The notes below the pieces were generated by a model. The model made no database searches and was not told where the DNA came from. It saw nothing but the letters and a program-made list of their open reading frames with translations. Position numbers and translations under genes: made by a program. A stretch of 6,443 nt of DNA from Parachlamydiales bacterium (lineage in GTDB: Bacteria; Chlamydiota; Chlamydiia; Chlamydiales; SM23-39): contig PLXF01000079.1 in the NCBI GenBank assembly GCA_003151315.1, forward strand, positions 1-6,443, written 5' to 3'. Positions 1 to 4,500 of the stretch are shown piece by piece. How positions within the stretch are numbered: the first letter of the stretch is position 1; each line of letters opens with the position of its first letter.

Positions 1-1
1 A

Positions 2-1036
2 AATCTAAAAAACTTTTTCCTACGCGCCCTAGTTAAACTCAGGCCTAAGGGCGTACATCGCAGCCCGTTACCTACACGGATTCTCGTCGTATCTACAACC
101 GCATTAGGAGATACCCTTTGGGCTATGCCTGGGATCGAATCTTTGCGCCTCTCTTTTCCCGAGGCCTATATAGCCGTTTTGACGAGCCCGATCGGGATGG
201 GAGTTTTACAAGAAAATCCCTGGACCAATCGCCTCTTTCCTCTAGCTCACCCTCTCTCTTTATGGAACACATTACGGAAAGAACGCTTTGACACCATATT
301 GATCTTTCATGCCTCGCAACGATTTATCGCTCCCCTATGTGCGCTCCTCTCCCCTCAAAGATTAATCGGGACGAAAGGGCTTAATAAAGGGCTCGATGAC
401 CTGTTTACCCAGATGCTTCCCCTATCGTCCCAGCATGAAATCGAACGGCGCTTACAGTTGGTAAAAGGTATAGGCGGCACGGCTCATAGCCACACCCTCT
501 CCTTTTTTCTAACGCCTGAAGAAAAAGGGATAAAAAAGAAAGGACGGCTGCAAATCGCTCTCCACCCAGGGGCTAAAGATCCTTATAAATTATGGCCGCT
601 CGGCCACTTTGCGGCCACGGGACGAAAGCTCCAAGAAGCGCTCGATTGTGACATTCTGATTACAGGACATGGAGCAGAGCGGCCCTTAATGGAAAAACTA
701 GCCCAGCTAATTCCAGGATCCACTCTATGTGATCCGAACCTTTCGTTGCGCTCTTTCGCCTCCTTACTCGATGGCATGGATCTATTGATCTGCAACGATA
801 GCGGCCCTTTTCACCTAGCTTGCGCCCTCAACCGTCCGGCGATTGCCGTCTACTCCCCGACAGACCCCAAACTCTGTGGTCCCCACCATTCTCAATCCGG
901 GATCGCTATATATAAACCTCGCACATGCCATCCATGCCTTAGACGCGAGTGCCAAAAGCCTTTCTGCCTTCTCCAAATTGGCCCCGATGAGGTCGTTCAG
1001 AAAGCGGTAAAGACCTTGGGGGGTTCTCGGTGTTAA
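2..1036 (+). CDS. Glycosyltransferase family 9 protein (heptosyltransferase-like), 5' partial
   Basis: GT9 enzymes transfer a sugar, classically ADP-heptose, onto the growing LPS core at the cytoplasmic face of the inner membrane. The frame is open from the left edge (344 codons plus TAA), close to the family's usual 340-360 residues, so only a few residues should be missing. I reject the ATG at 125 as the start because it would remove the family's N-terminal strand-loop: RILVVSTTALGDTLWAMPGI at 77-136 matches the usual ILVIR.GALGD.L...P pattern. Further GT9 signs are LHPGA at 560-574 followed by KLWP (587-598), which begins the nucleotide-sugar-binding half, and NDSGPFH (794-814) followed by a SPTDP turn, the family's donor-binding signature. 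A C-x2-C-x4-C-x4-C cluster (926-967) also matches many GT9 proteins. The exact sugar and acceptor cannot be read, so no symbol is given. The stop codon lies inside an 11-base repeat flanking a mobile element. Confidence 0.9.
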   Translation, partial: NLKNFFLRALVKLRPKGVHRSPLPTRILVVSTTALGDTLWAMPGIESLRLSFPEAYIAVLTSPIGMGVLQENPWTNRLFPLAHPLSLWNTLRKERFDTILIFHASQRFIAPLCALLSPQRLIGTKGLNKGLDDLFTQMLPLSSQHEIERRLQLVKGIGGTAHSHTLSFFLTPEEKGIKKKGRLQIALHPGAKDPYKLWPLGHFAATGRKLQEALDCDILITGHGAERPLMEKLAQLIPGSTLCDPNLSLRSFASLLDGMDLLICNDSGPFHLACALNRPAIAVYSPTDPKLCGPHHSQSGIAIYKPRTCHPCLRRECQKPFCLLQIGPDEVVQKAVKTLGGSRC

Positions 1037-1043
1037 ATTTTTC
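1033..1043. repeat. Left copy of 11-base target-site duplication of element A
   Basis: TTAAATTTTTC here is identical to 1401-1411 and directly abuts the outer end (GTAAC) of palindromic element A. Exact direct repeats touching both ends of an inverted-repeat element are the mark of a transposition target-site duplication. The glycosyltransferase stop codon TAA (1034-1036) lies inside this copy, so the insertion left the coding frame intact. Confidence 0.8.
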
Positions 1044-1129
1044 GTAACTATTCAGATATACTGTGCGCGGTTAGATTCGTAACTTTTGGGGACCTTAGAG
1101 TGACCTAGGTTTCAACGATCGCGACGAGA

Positions 1130-1150
1130 GCCATATTGTCGCAATATGGC
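1130..1150. repeat. Apical 9-bp perfect stem-loop of element A
   Basis: GCCATATTG and CAATATGGC are exact reverse complements separated by TCG. This is the centre of the element A palindrome. Between this stem and the outer paired region (to 1120 on the left, from 1160 on the right) the arms are poorly matched and differ by one base in length. Confidence 0.8.
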
Positions 1151-1220
1151 CGAGGAACGATCGTTGAAAGATGGGTCGCTCTAAGGTCTCAAAAAGTTAC
1201 GAAGCTAGCCGCGCGCAGTA

Positions 1221-1222
1221 TA
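1221..1222. repeat. TA duplication, left side of element B
   Basis: TA immediately precedes the CCTCTAG end of element B and recurs right after its other end (1386-1387). The left arm of element A predicts an uninterrupted CAGTATATC at this place, which is what results when B and one TA are removed. This supports a 2-base TA duplication. Confidence 0.75.
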
Positions 1223-1249
1223 CCTCTAGATTAAACGGAAGTTGTTGAA

Positions 1250-1275
1250 CCAATAGAGTCACAGAGGGCACAGAG
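1250..1275 (+). repeat. CACAGAG short tandem words, left arm of element B
   Basis: The stretch contains CACAGAG at 1260-1266 and 1269-1275, nine bases apart, preceded by a decayed relative (ATAGAG, 1253-1258). The opposite arm carries the same family of words on the other strand (1333-1358). I recall similar CACAGAG-rich palindromes between genes in many unrelated bacteria, but that is from memory and unverified. Confidence 0.65.
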
Positions 1276-1317
1276 AAGTCTGAAAGGCGTTAACAACGAA
1301 GGGATTGATCATTTTTA

Positions 1318-1332
1318 GCCGCGTTTCGCGGC
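1318..1332. repeat. 6-bp GC-rich stem-loop inside the loop of element B
   Basis: GCCGCG and CGCGGC are exact reverse complements around TTT. It lies at the 3' side of the 57-base central loop of element B (1276-1332), touching the right arm. No T-run follows on either strand, so it does not look like an intrinsic terminator. Confidence 0.6.
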
Positions 1333-1385
1333 CTCTGTATCCTCTGTGCTCTCTGTGGTTCAACAACTTCCGTTTAATCTAGAGG

Positions 1386-1387
1386 TA
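1386..1387. repeat. TA duplication, right side of element B
   Basis: This is the second TA, directly after the AGAGG end of element B and before the remainder of element A's right arm (TCAGAATAGTTAC, 1388-1400). See the left copy for the empty-site argument. Confidence 0.75.
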
Positions 1388-1400
1388 TCAGAATAGTTAC

Positions 1401-1411
1401 TTAAATTTTTC
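1401..1411. repeat. Right copy of 11-base target-site duplication of element A
   Basis: TTAAATTTTTC is identical to 1033-1043 and directly follows the GTTAC end of element A. It continues into TCTTTT, so on the + strand the long element A/B hairpin is followed by a T-rich tract. That might help end transcription of the glycosyltransferase, but the T-run is broken and this role is only a possibility. Confidence 0.8.
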
Positions 1412-1457
1412 TCTTTTATCCAGAGAAACCAATCTTCATCATCTACGATAAAAATTG

Positions 1458-1486
1458 TTGCCATCAATTAGCTTTGAGAATAAAAT
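1458..1486 (+). promoter_or_regulatory. Predicted sigma70-type promoter of the giant gene
   Basis: TTGCCA (1458-1463, five of six to TTGACA) and TAAAAT (1481-1486, five of six to TATAAT) are separated by exactly 17 bases. Transcription would begin near 1493, about 20 bases before the ATG, leaving a short leader just long enough for the ribosome binding site. It lies downstream of both inserted elements, so the giant gene should keep its own promoter whatever the elements do to read-through. Confidence 0.6.
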
Positions 1487-1499
1487 TTTCGAACCAATT

Positions 1500-1504
1500 G
1501 AGGG
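1500..1504 (+). promoter_or_regulatory. Ribosome binding site GAGGG for the giant gene
   Basis: GAGGG lies nine bases before the ATG at 1514. An in-frame TGA at 1499-1501 overlaps it, so the frame cannot start further upstream. Together these fix the start at 1514. Confidence 0.8.
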
Positions 1505-1513
1505 ATTTATTTT

Positions 1514-4500
1514 ATGTCTGCTATTTCAGAAAGTATTCGTCCATCTCGCTTATCCCTGCCCCCAAGGCTTCCTTCATCGATGTCGGAGGGCCTTCCCTTA
1601 CAGGCTCTGCAGGAGGAGGCTCTCTTACAAACGATTCAGTTCGATCAATCTTTTGTATTCCACATTGAAACGCCCTTTTATCTCCATACCACCCTCAATC
1701 TTCAACAATTGATTAACACCTTTTACGAATTGCTCCAATCCCATCATATTTTCCTAAGCCGTTTAGACCTAAAAGGGAGCTGCGTCAATAGCGCTTTTTA
1801 CGGACAAGAAAAGAGGGAGGGCGATATCGATTTTCTGGGACTTGTCCGTTCTGATGACGCGAGTGTTGATCGAAAAATCCTCAAAACCCTTTTCTTGGAA
1901 GCTCTACAAAATACATTGGGAATTAAATCGATCAAACAGGGAGGGCAAACTCACTACTTCTGCAATAGAAAATCGTTGAAAACAATTAGCGATAATACAA
2001 ATTTATTTGAACAAAAAACGCGCATTTTAGAGGCTCTTTCCTGCGATGACCGGGGACTCATGATCACCATCCCTCTCTTTGCGCAAGGATGTAAAAGGAG
2101 CGTCGATTTACGCATTACCTGGTCTGACGCCTCTCCTAGCTGCACTAACTCGGCCACCTCACTCGCAGTCAATGTGTTAAACCGATTTCGGGGCGGCTCC
2201 GAACCTCTTGTATTCCGTGCCGTAGATGGATATGAATTACGCGACTCTTTACGCCTACTTAGCCAACGGCAGTTTTGGTTAAATCCACAACTGGCTCATC
2301 AGATCGAATATGGGCTTAGAACCTACGCGATTATGCCCTTAAAAGGGCTCCTTCCTATCGATTATTTAAGTGAAGCCCCCCTCGTCAACCGTTTCCTCGC
2401 CGATTTGGCCAGCGAAGGTATCGAAAGCTATTTCTATAAGTTGGAAAAATATCTCCGCCGCCACTTCTCCGATTTACAATCGGCGGCGGCTCTGTTAACT
2501 AATTTTTATGTAGTCCTAGAATCCAATATATCTCCTAACCAATCGCAGGTTCTCTCTATTTTTGATCAAAAGGCCACGGAGATATTAAATCGATGGGCTA
2601 TATCCGAGCAGATCAAAGAAAGGGGTCCTTCACCTCTCTTTGGAGCTCTCGCTCTTCGCTCTTTAGGATTTTGGACCCAATTTAATCCCCTGATAAATAG
2701 ACGGTTGGATGTACCTCCTTATCAGACCCGTTTTCTCCTCCCCTCCGGAATGTTTCTTCCTATCTCCTGGAAAGAAACGGCGGCTCTTTTGCGCTGCAGC
2801 CCCTCGACTTTTTCCGATCTGGTGCATTCGAACCTTAGCTTAGCAGAACTTGGCCTGCCAGCTACATTGGCTCAATTTCATCAACTTCTGCGAGATAGGT
2901 TAGGTACATTGCGCAATGAACCTCGCGCCTCTCTCTTACTAGCGCTCCTTTCTGGAGAAGGCGAGGAGAAAATCATCGCTCGTCTGGCCCTAGCTCTTCC
3001 TGAGCTTAATGAGGACGATTTGGACGGCTTGCGCCAGATGAATCTACCGCAAGGAATGGGAGAAATAATCACTCAAATCAAAGGGGAAAAGTCCCCCCTT
3101 CACGCCTTTTATCGGCTTCACTTCCCGTCCGACTTTGCCCTTTTCTTTTCTCCTCATCTCGATTCTGTAGAAAAAAGGGGGCTTGTCTCTTGTGTTCTAG
3201 AATGGGCCTGCCAAGAGAACTCTCCTGAGCTATTTTTTAGTGTTTGGTCTAAGGCGGTTGAAGCTAGAGCTCTTCCTGTCGCAGCCACCGACATACTCTG
3301 CCGTTTCTTAGAAAATGACCAACCGCTTCCCCGCCAATTACTTGTAGAGGCCGTTGTCAAATTGATTGGTTGTCGACCCGATTTATTTTTAAAAATAGGT
3401 CCAGAAAATCGATTAAATCAGCTCATCATTCGAATAGGAAAAGAGCCACTTGTGAGAGCCTCACTTTTAGAAGCCTTAAGCCGGTCGGGCTGTAATATTC
3501 TCCCATCCCCCCATTTTTCCCTCGAAGACAAACAACTATTTTTGGAGATGGCTCTTAAATTGACTCTTCACCCTCAAAAAGCGTCTCTATTTTTCTCATT
3601 ATGGGAAGAGGCTTGCACTATGGGCGCGCTACCCTCTAATGGGATCGACTATTTGCAATCGTGGATCCGGAGCGACAATAAAAATACCGAGATCTTTCCC
3701 CTCATTCTCCAAGCTCTGTTGCAAATCCCCCATTTGGACAGATTCCACGAATCGGCGCGTCTGTTGCTCCTCTCCATTCCCTTAAATTGGCTCGAAGTGC
3801 CGCGCGTGGCGAGACAATGGTGGAAAATTGCAAGTCTGTTGGCCCAACGTCCCTCTTATTTTCCCGACCCAACAACCAAAATCGCCGAATTTTTCTTACT
3901 GGATAAAAGTCCCGAATTACATAGGGAGCGATTTTTACCTCTAGTATTCGAAATTATCCTTAATTATTCAGAAGAAGCTAGGGGGAAAATCCTCAGAGAC
4001 CTCATCCCCTTTATCTACCTATTTAAACCCCACTCGAAGGGGAGTTTGGAGGCCATCGGCCAGGCAGCAAACGCCGAATTCGCCCCTCTTTTTCTAGCGC
4101 TTGCTGAATATGAACCTCATCTCGTTTTGTCCCTACTGGAAAACCCCCAATATGCCACCCTAAAAAAAGAGACATTTTCTCTCCTCTTGCCTTTCATAGC
4201 TCCCGATACCCTTTCCGTACAGCAACTCTCTGATCTCTTGGCGAACCCAACCTTACCGCGCCTAACAAGGCTACGGCTTCTCGAAAGCGCTTTAGAAAGA
4301 CCTTCCTGTGAAGAGTTGCTCCTTGCGCACCTTCCCCGCTGGTTAAAGCCGTTGTCCTCCGATTTTGGCTCCTCAACTCTTCGGAAGAAGCTCCCCATTT
4401 TTCTAAACAATCTGAAAAATAGAATAGCCCTTCCCCGTCTCGTAGAATTTCTCCAAACTATTCTCGATTTGGACATTTTGCCGCCCGAAGAGATCTGGCA

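Larger units (their letters stand above)
1223..1385. mobile_element. Palindromic TA-target MITE-like element B, nested in element A
   Basis: This 163-base element has perfect 30-bp terminal inverted repeats (1223-1252 and 1356-1385) starting CCTCTAGATTAAACGG. After a 7-base unpaired step the arms resume pairing over 16 positions (1260-1275 with 1333-1348), 14 of them matched. The inner arms contain CACAGAG words spaced by about nine bases. There is no coding frame of useful size. It is flanked by TA on both sides and interrupts the right arm of element A. TA duplication is characteristic of IS630/Tc1/mariner-type transposases, so a non-autonomous relative of that group is the likeliest source (inference). 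The flawless arms suggest a younger insertion than A. Confidence 0.8.
1044..1400. mobile_element. Palindromic non-autonomous element A (MITE-like), interrupted by element B
   Basis: The left arm (1044-1138) pairs with a right arm split in two (1142-1222 and 1388-1400). Skipping 1223-1387, the outermost 77 positions of the left arm match the reverse complement of the right arm at 67. The arms begin GTAACTATTC and end in a perfect 9-bp apical stem, GCCATATTG/CAATATGGC (1130-1138 and 1142-1150), around a 3-base loop. Without the insertion the element is 192 bases. It carries no reading frame of useful size, so it would need a transposase supplied elsewhere. Its exact 11-base flanking repeats (1033-1043, 1401-1411) argue for movement as a unit. 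Duplications of 10-13 bases are known for the IS4 family, but I cannot assign a family from the ends alone. As RNA it would form a very long hairpin just after the glycosyltransferase stop, which could block read-through. Confidence 0.8.

Noticed and set aside
125..1036. ATG at 125 as the start of the glycosyltransferase
   Set aside because: The frame is open to the left edge and the upstream residues (RILVVSTTALGDTLWA) form the conserved GT9 N-terminus. Starting at 125 would delete it.
1010..1043. Intrinsic terminator formed by the end of the glycosyltransferase gene and the ATTTTT at 1037
   Set aside because: The G-rich stretch before the stop can pair for only about three bases. The T-run is explained as part of the 11-base duplication.
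1044..1400. A single cloverleaf-like RNA with an outer stem (1044-1058 with 1386-1400) closing two hairpins
   Set aside because: The pairing exists, but the outer stem is the continuation of element A's arm once B and one TA are removed. Nested insertion explains the same bases and the flanking duplications as well.
1037..1513. tRNA, riboswitch or CRISPR array in the intergenic gap
   Set aside because: The repeats are inverted arms and not direct repeats with spacers. No cloverleaf or conserved riboswitch core is seen, and the nested-element model explains nearly all the structure from 1033 to 1411.
1455..1712. Short + strand frame overlapping the start of the giant gene, and a second one at 1474-1668
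   Set aside because: They lie out of frame with the long gene, overlap its promoter and ribosome binding site, and show no family resemblance. They are shadows.
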